12,969 bases of DNA from Schlegelella_A sp036272325. Lineage in GTDB: Bacteria > Pseudomonadota > Gammaproteobacteria > Burkholderiales > Burkholderiaceae_C. Position 1 is the stretch's first letter. Each line of letters begins with the position of its first letter. Shown here one piece after another: positions 6,763 to 12,461 of the stretch. A program made the translations under genes and the position numbers. The stretch covers positions 1 through 12,969 of the forward strand of contig DATAYY010000175.1 of NCBI GenBank assembly GCA_036272325.1. Direction: 5' to 3'. A model generated the notes under the pieces. That model was given only the letters and a program-made list of their open reading frames with translations. It was not told the DNA's origin and did not search any database.

Positions 6763-7179
6763 ATGCTCGTCGTCTGCCCGCAGTGCAACGCCGCCAACCG
6801 CCTCGCTGCCGAGCGCACCGGCGACGATCCGGTTTGCGGCAAGTGCGGCGCGCCGCTTCTCGCCGGTGCGCCGATCGCCCTCGACGCATCGCGCTTCGAG
6901 CGCTTCGTGTCGCGCAGCGAGTTGCCGGTGATCGTCGACTTCTGGGCCTCCTGGTGCGGTCCCTGTCGGGCAATGGCGCCGCAGTTCGAGGAGGCGGCAC
7001 GCCAGCTCAAGGGCGAAGCGGTGTTCGCCAAGGTCGACAGCGACGCCAACCCGACGCTCTCGTCGCGATTCCAGATCCGCAGCATCCCGACGATGGTGAT
7101 GTTGCGCGACGGCGCCGAGATCAAGCGCCAGTCGGGCGCGCTGCAGGCACCGCATATCGTCGCCTGGGCGAGAAGCTGA
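6763..7179 (+). CDS. trxC: Thioredoxin 2 (TrxC), zinc-finger thioredoxin
   Basis: A 138-residue cytoplasmic thioredoxin, nearly the length of E. coli TrxC (139). The N-terminal zinc-binding domain has two CxxC pairs, CPQC at 5-8 and CGKC at 25-28. The thioredoxin fold follows, with the active-site segment FWASWCGPC (redox Cys65 and Cys68), the strand VFAKVDSDANP, and the cis-proline segment SIPT (Pro109). It reduces protein disulfides and in E. coli is part of the OxyR oxidative-stress response; no OxyR site is recognisable here. ATG 6763 is chosen because the first zinc-finger Cys comes four codons later; the Shine-Dalgarno is weak. The gene is separated by about 105 nt from both neighbours and is probably a single transcription unit or the first gene ahead of the dehydrogenase-transporter pair. 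Confidence 0.95.
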   Translation: MLVVCPQCNAANRLAAERTGDDPVCGKCGAPLLAGAPIALDASRFERFVSRSELPVIVDFWASWCGPCRAMAPQFEEAARQLKGEAVFAKVDSDANPTLSSRFQIRSIPTMVMLRDGAEIKRQSGALQAPHIVAWARS

Positions 7180-7210
7180 CACCGAGGCGCAACGGCCTTC
7201 GCGGCGGCCC

Positions 7211-7216
7211 TAGCGT
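7211..7216 (+). promoter_or_regulatory. Possible -10 element (TAGCGT) upstream of the dehydrogenase-MFS operon
   Basis: TAGCGT 68 nt before ATG 7285, identical to the hexamer before trxC. No -35 is evident. It would give the dehydrogenase-transporter pair a promoter separate from trxC. Confidence 0.25.
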
Positions 7217-7284
7217 CTGCACCAATGACCGGCGTCGGCACGCGTCGCGACAATGCGTGACGACTCCCCCCGGGCACTCCACAC

Positions 7285-8178
7285 ATGGCAGCGATCGGAT
7301 TCATCGGCGCATCGGGATTGATGGGCCACGGCATGGCGAAGAATCTGCTCGCCAAAGGGCACAGCCTCGGCTTGACGATCCATCGCAACCGCGAGCGCGT
7401 CGCCGACCTGCTCGCCGCCGGCGCGGTGCAGCACGCAACGCCTGCCGAGCTCGCGAAGACCAGCGAAATCGTCTTCCTCTGCGTCACCGGCTCGCCCCAG
7501 GTCGAGGCCTCGATCACCGGCAAAAGCGGTCTTCTTGCCGGCGCCCGCCGCGGCCTCGTCATCGTCGACTGTTCGACCAGCGAGCCCGATTCGACCGCGC
7601 GCTTGCGCGAGGCGAGCGCCGAAGCCGGTGCCGTGCTCGTCGACGCGCCGCTCGCGCGCACGCCGATCGAAGCGGAAGCCGGCAAGCTCAACGTCATGGT
7701 CGGCGCCGAGCCGGAGACCTTCGCCACGATCGAGCCGGTGCTGCGCGCGTTCGCCGAGAACGTCTTTCACGTCGGCGCACCGGGCGCCGGCCACATCGTG
7801 AAGCTCCTCAACAACTTCATCGCGCAGGCGATCTGCACCGCGACGGCGGAAGCGTTCGCGGTCGGCCAGCGCGCCGGCATCGACCCGAACAAGCTGGTCG
7901 ACATCGTCTCGGTCGGCGCGGTGAACTCGGGCCTGTTCCAGATGATGGCGAAGACGCTGCACGGCGACCTCGGTGCGCTCAGGTTCGAGCTCGATAACGC
8001 GAGGAAGGACGTCCGCTACTACACCCATCTCGCCGAAGGTCTCGCGATCCCGACCGTCGTCGGCGAGGCCGTGCACCAGTCGCTCGTCCTCGCGAGCGCC
8101 CTCGGCCACGGCAAGAAGTTCGTGCCCTCGCTTGTCCAGGCGCAAGAGCAACTGACCGGCGCGAAGCTCGTCCCGTGA
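7285..8178 (+). CDS. NAD(P)-dependent beta-hydroxyacid dehydrogenase (3-hydroxyisobutyrate dehydrogenase superfamily)
   Basis: A 297-residue soluble dehydrogenase, the usual family length. The Rossmann domain opens AAIGFIGASGLMGHGMAKNL; the all-helical C-terminal domain carries GHIVKLLNNF, with catalytic Lys173 and the conserved Asn177. The region that binds the substrate carboxylate in 3-hydroxyisobutyrate dehydrogenase, usually DAPVSGG, is here DAPLARTP (120-127), so the substrate probably differs from 3-hydroxyisobutyrate. After the second beta strand, HRNRER (33-38) puts arginines where NADP(H)-preferring members often have them. One oddity: the glycine loop reads GASGLMG rather than GxGxMG, one residue longer. 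ATG 7285 starts directly at the first beta strand; no strong Shine-Dalgarno is seen. The stop codon overlaps the start of the MFS gene (GTGA), so transport and oxidation are probably coupled. Family confident, substrate unknown. Confidence 0.88.
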   Translation: MAAIGFIGASGLMGHGMAKNLLAKGHSLGLTIHRNRERVADLLAAGAVQHATPAELAKTSEIVFLCVTGSPQVEASITGKSGLLAGARRGLVIVDCSTSEPDSTARLREASAEAGAVLVDAPLARTPIEAEAGKLNVMVGAEPETFATIEPVLRAFAENVFHVGAPGAGHIVKLLNNFIAQAICTATAEAFAVGQRAGIDPNKLVDIVSVGAVNSGLFQMMAKTLHGDLGALRFELDNARKDVRYYTHLAEGLAIPTVVGEAVHQSLVLASALGHGKKFVPSLVQAQEQLTGAKLVP

Positions 8179-9380
8179 CCGATCCTGCCGCGGACGCGGC
8201 CGGCGAGCCGCGCCATGCGTGGGTGGTCGTCTGGAGCGCGTTCGTCTGCCTTGCCGTTATCTTCGGCGTCGCCTATTCGTTCGCGGCGTTCTTCCGCTCG
8301 TTCGCGGCCGAGTTCGCGGGCGACCGTGCCGACGTCTCGCTCGTCTTCGGTCTCTCGGGGCTGATCTATTTCCTGCTCGGCGCCGGCGCCGGCATGCTCG
8401 CCGACCGCTTCGGGCCGCGCATCGTCTGCAGCGTGGGAATGCTCTGCATCGCCGGCGGCCTCTTCGCGAGCAGCGCGGCGCGGTCGATGGCCGCGATCTA
8501 CGTCGCCTGGGGCGGCGGCCTCGGGATCGGCATCGGCCTCGTCTACGCGCCGGCGATCGCGAGCGTGCCGCCCTGGTTCGTGCGCCGGCGCGCGTTCGCG
8601 GCCGGCATCGCCAGCGCCGGCATCGGCGTCGGCACGCTCGCGCTGCCGTTGCTCGCGACGTCGGCGATCGCCGCGCTCGGCTGGCGCCACGCGCTGCAGG
8701 CGCTCGCCGCCGGCGTTGTCGTCGTCGGCGTCGGCGCGACGCTGTTGCTGCGCCGCGCACCCGCGACGGCAGCGCCCGGCTCGACCCGGGCCGCGGGGAT
8801 GACGCTGCGCGAAGCGCTTCGCAGCCGTCGCTTCTGGTGGATGTACGCAGCCTGCGTGCTCGCCGCGCCGGCGATGTTCATCCCGTTCGCGCATGTCTCG
8901 GCGGCGGCGCGCGATCTCGGCATCGGCGACGCGCGCGCGGTCGGCCTCGTCGGCATGATCGGCATCGGCAGCATCATCGGCCGCTTCGCGATCGGCGGCC
9001 TCGCCGATCGCCTCGGCCGCATCGCCAGCATCGCCCTGCTCGAGGCGTCGCTCGGCGCCTGCTATCTGCTTTGGCTCGCGGCCGGCGGCTACGTCGCGCT
9101 CGCGGTCTTCGCGCTCTGGCTCGGCCTCAGCTACGGCGGCATCGTCTCGCTGATGCCGGCCGTCTGCATGGACCTGTTCGGCGCCCGCGCCGTCTCGGGC
9201 ATCCTCGGCACGATCTACAGCGGCGCCGCGTTCGGCAACCTGCTCGGCCCGGTCGTCGCCGGCGCAGTGTTCGATCGCAGCGGCAGTTACGTGGCCGTGA
9301 TCTGGGCCTGCTTCTTCCTCGCCAGCCTGTCGGCGATCGCGTCGGCGCAGCTCCTGCGCGACACCCGCCCCAGGTACTGA
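8175..9380 (+). CDS. MFS transporter, MCT/oxalate-formate-antiporter-like
   Basis: A 401-residue inner-membrane transporter with about 12 hydrophobic helices in two halves. Motif A of the major facilitator superfamily appears between helices 2 and 3 (GMLADRFGPR, about 73-82) and again in the second half (GGLADRLGR, about residue 274). The segment PPWFVRRRAFAAGIASAGIG is characteristic of the monocarboxylate/OFA group of MFS carriers, which move small organic acids. A charged loop near residues 192-215 joins the halves. The start is GTG 8175, overlapping the TGA of the dehydrogenase gene as GTGA, a typical translational-coupling overlap. The pairing with a hydroxyacid dehydrogenase suggests uptake of a hydroxy or keto acid that the enzyme then converts; the actual substrate is inference. 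The gene ends directly before a strong inverted repeat. Confidence 0.9.
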   Translation: MTDPAADAAGEPRHAWVVVWSAFVCLAVIFGVAYSFAAFFRSFAAEFAGDRADVSLVFGLSGLIYFLLGAGAGMLADRFGPRIVCSVGMLCIAGGLFASSAARSMAAIYVAWGGGLGIGIGLVYAPAIASVPPWFVRRRAFAAGIASAGIGVGTLALPLLATSAIAALGWRHALQALAAGVVVVGVGATLLLRRAPATAAPGSTRAAGMTLREALRSRRFWWMYAACVLAAPAMFIPFAHVSAAARDLGIGDARAVGLVGMIGIGSIIGRFAIGGLADRLGRIASIALLEASLGACYLLWLAAGGYVALAVFALWLGLSYGGIVSLMPAVCMDLFGARAVSGILGTIYSGAAFGNLLGPVVAGAVFDRSGSYVAVIWACFFLASLSAIASAQLLRDTRPRY

Positions 9381-9381
9381 A

Positions 9382-9402
9382 GAGGACTCCGGAGGAGTCC
9401 TC
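9382..9402 (+). terminator. Perfect hairpin after the MFS gene
   Basis: GAGGACTCC (9382-9390) and GGAGTCCTC (9394-9402) form a perfect 9-bp stem with a 3-nt loop, starting 2 nt after the MFS stop. The next bases are CCCCTCCCTCG rather than a T-run, and they start a second hairpin. It is well placed as a bidirectional transcript end between convergent genes. Confidence 0.5.
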
Positions 9403-9423
9403 CCCTCCCTCGCGGAGGAGGGG
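9402..9423. repeat. Second inverted repeat between convergent genes
   Basis: CCCCTCC (9402-9408) can pair with GGAGGGG (9417-9423) around an 8-nt loop; an alternative pairing is CCTCC with GGAGG at 9414-9418. The form CCCCTCC...GGAGGGG directly after a gene resembles intergenic palindromes (REP-like units) of high-GC proteobacteria, but one copy in one window cannot establish a family. Confidence 0.4.
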
Positions 9424-9461
9424 CGCAGCAGGGAGCGAGCAATCCTGTCGGCTCGAGGAAG

Positions 9462-10613
9462 CTATCGATCGGGTCCGTACCGGACCCGATAGATCGCTCC
9501 GGCAGTGTCGTCGCTGACGAGCAACGACCCGTCCGGCAGCGGCAGCACGTCGGCGGGTCGCCCCCAGACCGACTCGCGGCCGCCTTGGACCTGCAGGAAG
9601 CCGTGCAGGAACGGCTCGGGCGGAGCAGCGTGGCCCTGGCCGTCGACCGCGACGCGAACGACCTGGTAGCCGACCTTCCTGCTGCGGTTCCAAGAGCCGT
9701 GCTCGGCGATGAAGATGTTGCCGCGGTACGCGGCCGGAAACTGCGTGCCGCTGTAGAAGCGCATGCCGAGCGCGGCGACGTGCGCACCGAGCTTGACAGC
9801 CGGCGCGGTGAACTCGCTGCACGCACGCTGGGCGCCGAATTCGGGGTCGGGCGAGTCGCCCTGGTGGCAATACGGGTAGCCGAAGTGCTCGCCGGTGCGC
9901 GTGACGTGGTCGAGCTCGTCGGCGGGAAGATCGTCGCCGAGCAGGTCGCGGCCGTTGTCGGTGAACCAGAGCGTGCGATCGGCGGGATTCCAGTCGAAGC
10001 CGACCGAGTTGCGAACGCCGCGCGCGACGGTCTCGATCGCGCCGCCGTCGACGCCGATGCGCTGGATCACGCCGTGGCGATCGTCGGGCAGGCAGATGTT
10101 GCACGGCGCGCCGACCGAAACGTAGAGCTTGCCGTCGGGCCCGAAGGCGATGAAGCGGCGACCGTGGTGCGTTTCGGTCGGAAAGCGGTCGCTGATGACG
10201 GCGGGTGCCGGCGGCGCGGCGAGCTTGTCGTCGATGCCGTCGAAGCGGAGCACGCGTGTGAGCGCGCCGACGAAAAGCGCGCCGTCGCGATACGCGACTC
10301 CCGTCGGCACCGACAGGCCACTTGCGACCGTGTGCACCGCCGCCGACTTGCCCGCAGCGCCGTACTGCACCGCGTAGACCTTGCCGGCGCCCGCCGAGCC
10401 GACGTAGACGATTCCCTGCGCGGCGTCGTGGCGGCCGAGCGCCATCTGGCGCGCATTCGGCACCGTGTCGGTGAGCAGCTCGACGCGAAATCCCGGCGGC
10501 AGCCGGAGCTGTTCGATCGGCGGCGCGGCGCTCGCGGCGACGCAAAAGAGCGCGCTCGCGAGCACGATGCTGGCAACGCGCGGCAACGATCTCGTCAGCG
10601 AACGAACGTGCAT
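9462..10613 (-). CDS. Sorbosone/PQQ-type sugar dehydrogenase (beta-propeller), exported
   Basis: A 383-residue exported protein. The signal peptide (MHVRSLTRSLPRVASIVLAS...) has an AxA cleavage site after residue 29 (ASA|A). The mature part is a six-blade propeller of the glucose/sorbosone dehydrogenase family: QLRLPPGFRVELL at the start, FPTETHHGRRFIAFGPDG (146-161) with a His where soluble PQQ-glucose dehydrogenases have their catalytic His, then RNSVGFDWNP, LWFTDNGRDLLGDDLP, FIAEHGSWNR and the end LLVSDDTAGAIYRVRY. Four cysteines (171, 174, 249, 265) sit in CNIC and in two loops. The enzyme would oxidise a sugar or aldose-like substrate in the periplasm, probably with PQQ and calcium; cofactor use is inferred from family. 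ATG 10613 has Shine-Dalgarno GAGGAG five bases upstream; a longer version adds an Arg-rich leader and is rejected. It follows the Ldh_2 gene by 26 nt in the same operon. Confidence 0.85.
   Translation of the reverse strand: MHVRSLTRSLPRVASIVLASALFCVAASAAPPIEQLRLPPGFRVELLTDTVPNARQMALGRHDAAQGIVYVGSAGAGKVYAVQYGAAGKSAAVHTVASGLSVPTGVAYRDGALFVGALTRVLRFDGIDDKLAAPPAPAVISDRFPTETHHGRRFIAFGPDGKLYVSVGAPCNICLPDDRHGVIQRIGVDGGAIETVARGVRNSVGFDWNPADRTLWFTDNGRDLLGDDLPADELDHVTRTGEHFGYPYCHQGDSPDPEFGAQRACSEFTAPAVKLGAHVAALGMRFYSGTQFPAAYRGNIFIAEHGSWNRSRKVGYQVVRVAVDGQGHAAPPEPFLHGFLQVQGGRESVWGRPADVLPLPDGSLLVSDDTAGAIYRVRYGPDR
9464..9494 (-). terminator. Inverted repeat over the end of the sorbosone-dehydrogenase gene
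   Basis: ATCGGGTCCG (9468-9477) and CGGACCCGAT (9481-9490) form a perfect 10-bp stem with a 3-nt loop, extended by three more pairs (9464-9466 with 9492-9494) after one mismatch. It lies inside the last codons of the minus-strand gene (RVRYGPDR, stop). No T-run follows on the minus strand, so it may stabilise the 3' end or help termination from either side. Confidence 0.45.
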
Positions 10614-10618
10614 CGTCA

Positions 10619-10624
10619 CTCCTC
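10619..10624 (-). promoter_or_regulatory. Ribosome binding site deciding the sorbosone-dehydrogenase start
   Basis: On the minus strand this reads GAGGAG, five bases before ATG 10613. It is the strongest Shine-Dalgarno in the window and settles the start in favour of the signal-peptide methionine. Confidence 0.75.
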
Positions 10625-10639
10625 GGCAACCTTCGCTGG

Positions 10640-11716
10640 CTAGCCACGTGCCAGCGCGTCGGTCTTCGCTGCTGCGATGCCGACCTTCGCGCCCGCGGCG
10701 GCGATCTCGGACCACGTCACCGCATCGACCGCGATGCCGTCGCGAAGCCGCCGTGCGCGCGTCGCGCGCTCGGGCTCGCCGGGCAAGAGGACGCGCTCGA
10801 CGCCGGGCTGCGGCGGCGATGCGGTCGCGTAGGCGACGAAGCTTTCCATCTCGCTGGCGAGGTTCGCCGCCGTGCCGAGCCGATCCGGGTCGACGAGGAC
10901 CGAGAACATGCTGTTGAGGACGCGCCGCCGACCGTCGCTGACGGCGCGGCCGGTCGCGCCGCCGGCGAGCGCGCCACCAAGCAGCTCGCAGATCAGCGCC
11001 AGGCCCGCGCCCTTGTGCTCGCCGAACGGCAGCAGCGCTCCGATCGGCTCGACGACGGCAAAGCGCGGCTCGACCGTCGCCTCGCCGCGGTCGTCGATCA
11101 GCGTTCCCGGCTCGACCGTCACGCCCTTGTTGTAGGCGACGCGCGTCTTGCCCTGGGCGATCTTGCTGGTCGCGAAGTCGAGCACGACCGGCTCACCGCC
11201 TCGCCGCGGAATGCCGACGCAGAACGGATTGGTGCCGATGCGCGCGTCGCGGCCGCCGAACGGGGCGACGATCGGCCGCGACAGCACATTGACGAAGTGG
11301 ATCGAGACCAGGCCATGCTCGATGCACTGCTCGGCCCACTGCCCGATCCGGCCGAGGTGGTGCGAATGGGCAAGGCCGACCACGCAGACGCCGTGCTGCT
11401 TCGCCCGCGCGGCGCCGAGCTCCATCGCCTCCTGGCCGATGACCTGGCCGTAACCGTGGCAGCCGTCGAGCGTGAGCAGCGCGCCGCTGTCCTGGCGGAT
11501 CGCGACGTGGGCGTTGACCGCGAGGCCGCCCTCGAGAACGGCGTCGACGTAGCGCGGCACCATGCCGACGCCGTGCGAGTCGTGGCCGCGCAGGTTCGCC
11601 TCGACCAGGTTGGCGGCGACCGCGGCCGCTTCGGCGTCGTTAGAACCGGCGGCGGCGACGATGGCATATACAGCAGCCGTGAGCGCGTCGGGGCGGAATG
11701 TAAACGTCTCGGTCAT
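10640..11716 (-). CDS. Ldh_2-family (malate/L-lactate/ureidoglycolate-type) NAD(P)-dependent dehydrogenase
   Basis: A 358-residue cytoplasmic oxidoreductase of the malate/L-lactate dehydrogenase (YlbC/AllD/YiaK/ComC) fold, which does not use a Rossmann domain. Diagnostic segments are NLRGHDSHGVGMVPRYV (41-57; catalytic-site His48), AHSHHLGRIGQWAE (116-129), RIGTNPFCVGIP (159-170), LDFATSKIAQGK (179-190) and LLPFGEHKGAGLALICELL (228-246). All are intact and the length is normal. Known members reduce or oxidise 2-keto/2-hydroxy acids such as malate, sulfolactate, ureidoglycolate or diketogulonate; the sequence does not say which. ATG 11716 starts the conserved N-terminal helix; a weak GGGG precedes it. 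The gene is first in a two-gene minus-strand operon with the exported sorbosone-type dehydrogenase, which suggests a sugar-acid route, and it is transcribed divergently from the secreted protein at 11780. Confidence 0.9.
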   Translation of the reverse strand: MTETFTFRPDALTAAVYAIVAAAGSNDAEAAAVAANLVEANLRGHDSHGVGMVPRYVDAVLEGGLAVNAHVAIRQDSGALLTLDGCHGYGQVIGQEAMELGAARAKQHGVCVVGLAHSHHLGRIGQWAEQCIEHGLVSIHFVNVLSRPIVAPFGGRDARIGTNPFCVGIPRRGGEPVVLDFATSKIAQGKTRVAYNKGVTVEPGTLIDDRGEATVEPRFAVVEPIGALLPFGEHKGAGLALICELLGGALAGGATGRAVSDGRRRVLNSMFSVLVDPDRLGTAANLASEMESFVAYATASPPQPGVERVLLPGEPERATRARRLRDGIAVDAVTWSEIAAAGAKVGIAAAKTDALARG

Positions 11717-11779
11717 CGCATCGCCCCGGGAGTAGAGTGTCCCGAGAGTACCAAGTCCCCATCTGATCGGAGGCTCGCC
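11717..11779. promoter_or_regulatory. Divergent promoter region
   Basis: A 63-nt gap between two divergent starts must carry at least the minus-strand operon promoter and part of the plus-strand one. Possible -10 hexamers are TAGAGT (11733-11738, plus, 41 nt before ATG 11780) and TACTCT (11750-11745, minus, 28 nt before ATG 11716). The pentamer AGAGT occurs twice, at 11734 and 11745, one helical turn apart, and an inverted repeat CGGGA-N8-TCCCG (11727-11744) covers the plus-strand hexamer. An operator is possible; no known regulator site is recognised. Confidence 0.4.
11769..11773 (+). promoter_or_regulatory. Ribosome binding site for the secreted DUF4124-like protein
   Basis: GGAGG, six bases before ATG 11780. 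It fixes this start and excludes the long open extension upstream, which is antisense to the Ldh_2 gene. Confidence 0.75.
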
Positions 11780-12319
11780 ATGCGCCGGATCGCTTCTCCG
11801 CTCGCTTCCCTCGCCATGTTATCGATCGCCCTCGCCGCCGTTCCTGCCCTGGCAGCGACAGGATCGACCGAGGTCGTCCAGCAACGTCTGAGCGATGGCC
11901 GCATCCTTCTCACCGACCGTCCCGTGCGAGGCGCGACGACCGAGCGCTCGTGGCAGATGTCGAACGAGGATCCCGCCGCAGCGCGCGAGCGCGCGGCCGC
12001 GGTCAGCTCCGAGGCCGCGCAGGTCAGCGAGCGCGTCCAGAGGATGATCGAGCAGGACCGCCGTACCGACATCGAGCGCGAGCGGACCCGGCTCGCCGCG
12101 CTCGCGATGACGCAGCAGCAGCGCGACGACGAGCCCGTCTACTACGGTGGCGTCGTCCCGTACGGCTACGGGACCGGGCTCGCCTCCGGACGCGGCCACG
12201 GCCACGGGCACGTCGGCCACCACGACAAGTTCCCGCACACCGACAGGTGGGGCGTCACCGAGAGGTTCGGCACGGTCGGCAAGTTCGGAGCCGGCACAGG
12301 GCCGCAATCGATGCGGTAG
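11780..12319 (+). CDS. Secreted DUF4124-like protein with coiled coil and Gly/His-rich tail
   Basis: A 179-residue exported protein. The signal peptide MRRIASPLASLAMLSIALA has a cleavage site after PALA (residue 25). The first mature segment, EVVQQRLSDGRILLTDRPVRG (about 30-50), resembles a DUF4124 domain, whose usual form is a W/Y-x-DxxGxxxySDxP strand pair; the match is partial. Residues about 60-115 are charged and helical (AAARERAAAVSSEAAQV, ERERTRLAALAMTQQQRDD), a probable coiled coil. The C-terminal 60 residues are rich in Gly, Tyr and His (YYGGVVPYGYGTG, GRGHGHGHVGHHDKFPH) and look disordered; the histidines could bind metal. The location should be periplasmic. It lies alone between a divergent dehydrogenase operon and a CoxE-type gene, so context says little about its job. 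Function unknown. Confidence 0.75.
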   Translation: MRRIASPLASLAMLSIALAAVPALAATGSTEVVQQRLSDGRILLTDRPVRGATTERSWQMSNEDPAAARERAAAVSSEAAQVSERVQRMIEQDRRTDIERERTRLAALAMTQQQRDDEPVYYGGVVPYGYGTGLASGRGHGHGHVGHHDKFPHTDRWGVTERFGTVGKFGAGTGPQSMR

Positions 12320-12323
12320 CACG

Positions 12324-12348
12324 GCGGCCATCGATGTTCCACGGCCGC
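12324..12348 (+). terminator. Weak hairpin after the DUF4124-like gene
   Basis: GCGGCC (12324-12329) and GGCCGC (12343-12348) can pair across a 13-nt loop, starting 4 nt after the stop codon. There is no T-run. A second small hairpin, GGGTCG (12379-12384) with CGACCC (12389-12394), lies further on. Confidence 0.25.
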
Positions 12349-12403
12349 TGAAGCGCCCGCCGCGCGCGCTTCGTCCGGGGGTCGCCAGCGACCCGCCGCA
12401 GGC

Positions 12404-12428
12404 TCGGCTCCAGCCGACCCGCTATGCT
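12404..12428 (+). promoter_or_regulatory. Inverted repeat next to a possible -10 ahead of the CoxE-type gene
   Basis: TCGGCT (12404-12409) and AGCCGA (12412-12417) form an inverted repeat with a 2-nt spacer, five bases before TATGCT (12423-12428), a possible -10 located 33 nt before ATG 12462. The repeat would cover the spacer and part of the -35 area, where a repressor or activator could bind. No -35 hexamer is recognisable. Confidence 0.3.
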
Positions 12429-12461
12429 GCGCGCACGCGCCCTGCCCGGCGCCTTCCCGCG

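Noticed and set aside
8219..9517. 432-codon plus-strand frame overlapping the MFS gene in another phase
   Set aside because: Almost entirely Arg/Ala/Gly; the MFS frame has twelve hydrophobic helices and motif A twice.
9585..10643. 352-codon plus-strand frame opposite the sorbosone-type dehydrogenase
   Set aside because: No domain; the minus-strand gene has a signal peptide, Shine-Dalgarno and family motifs.
9127..10647. 506-codon minus-strand frame overlapping the sorbosone-type dehydrogenase and the MFS gene
   Set aside because: Arg-rich out-of-phase shadow running through two real genes.
12424..12461. ATG 12424 as an upstream start for the CoxE-type gene
   Set aside because: It is in a different reading frame from the conserved N-terminus and more likely part of the TATGCT hexamer.
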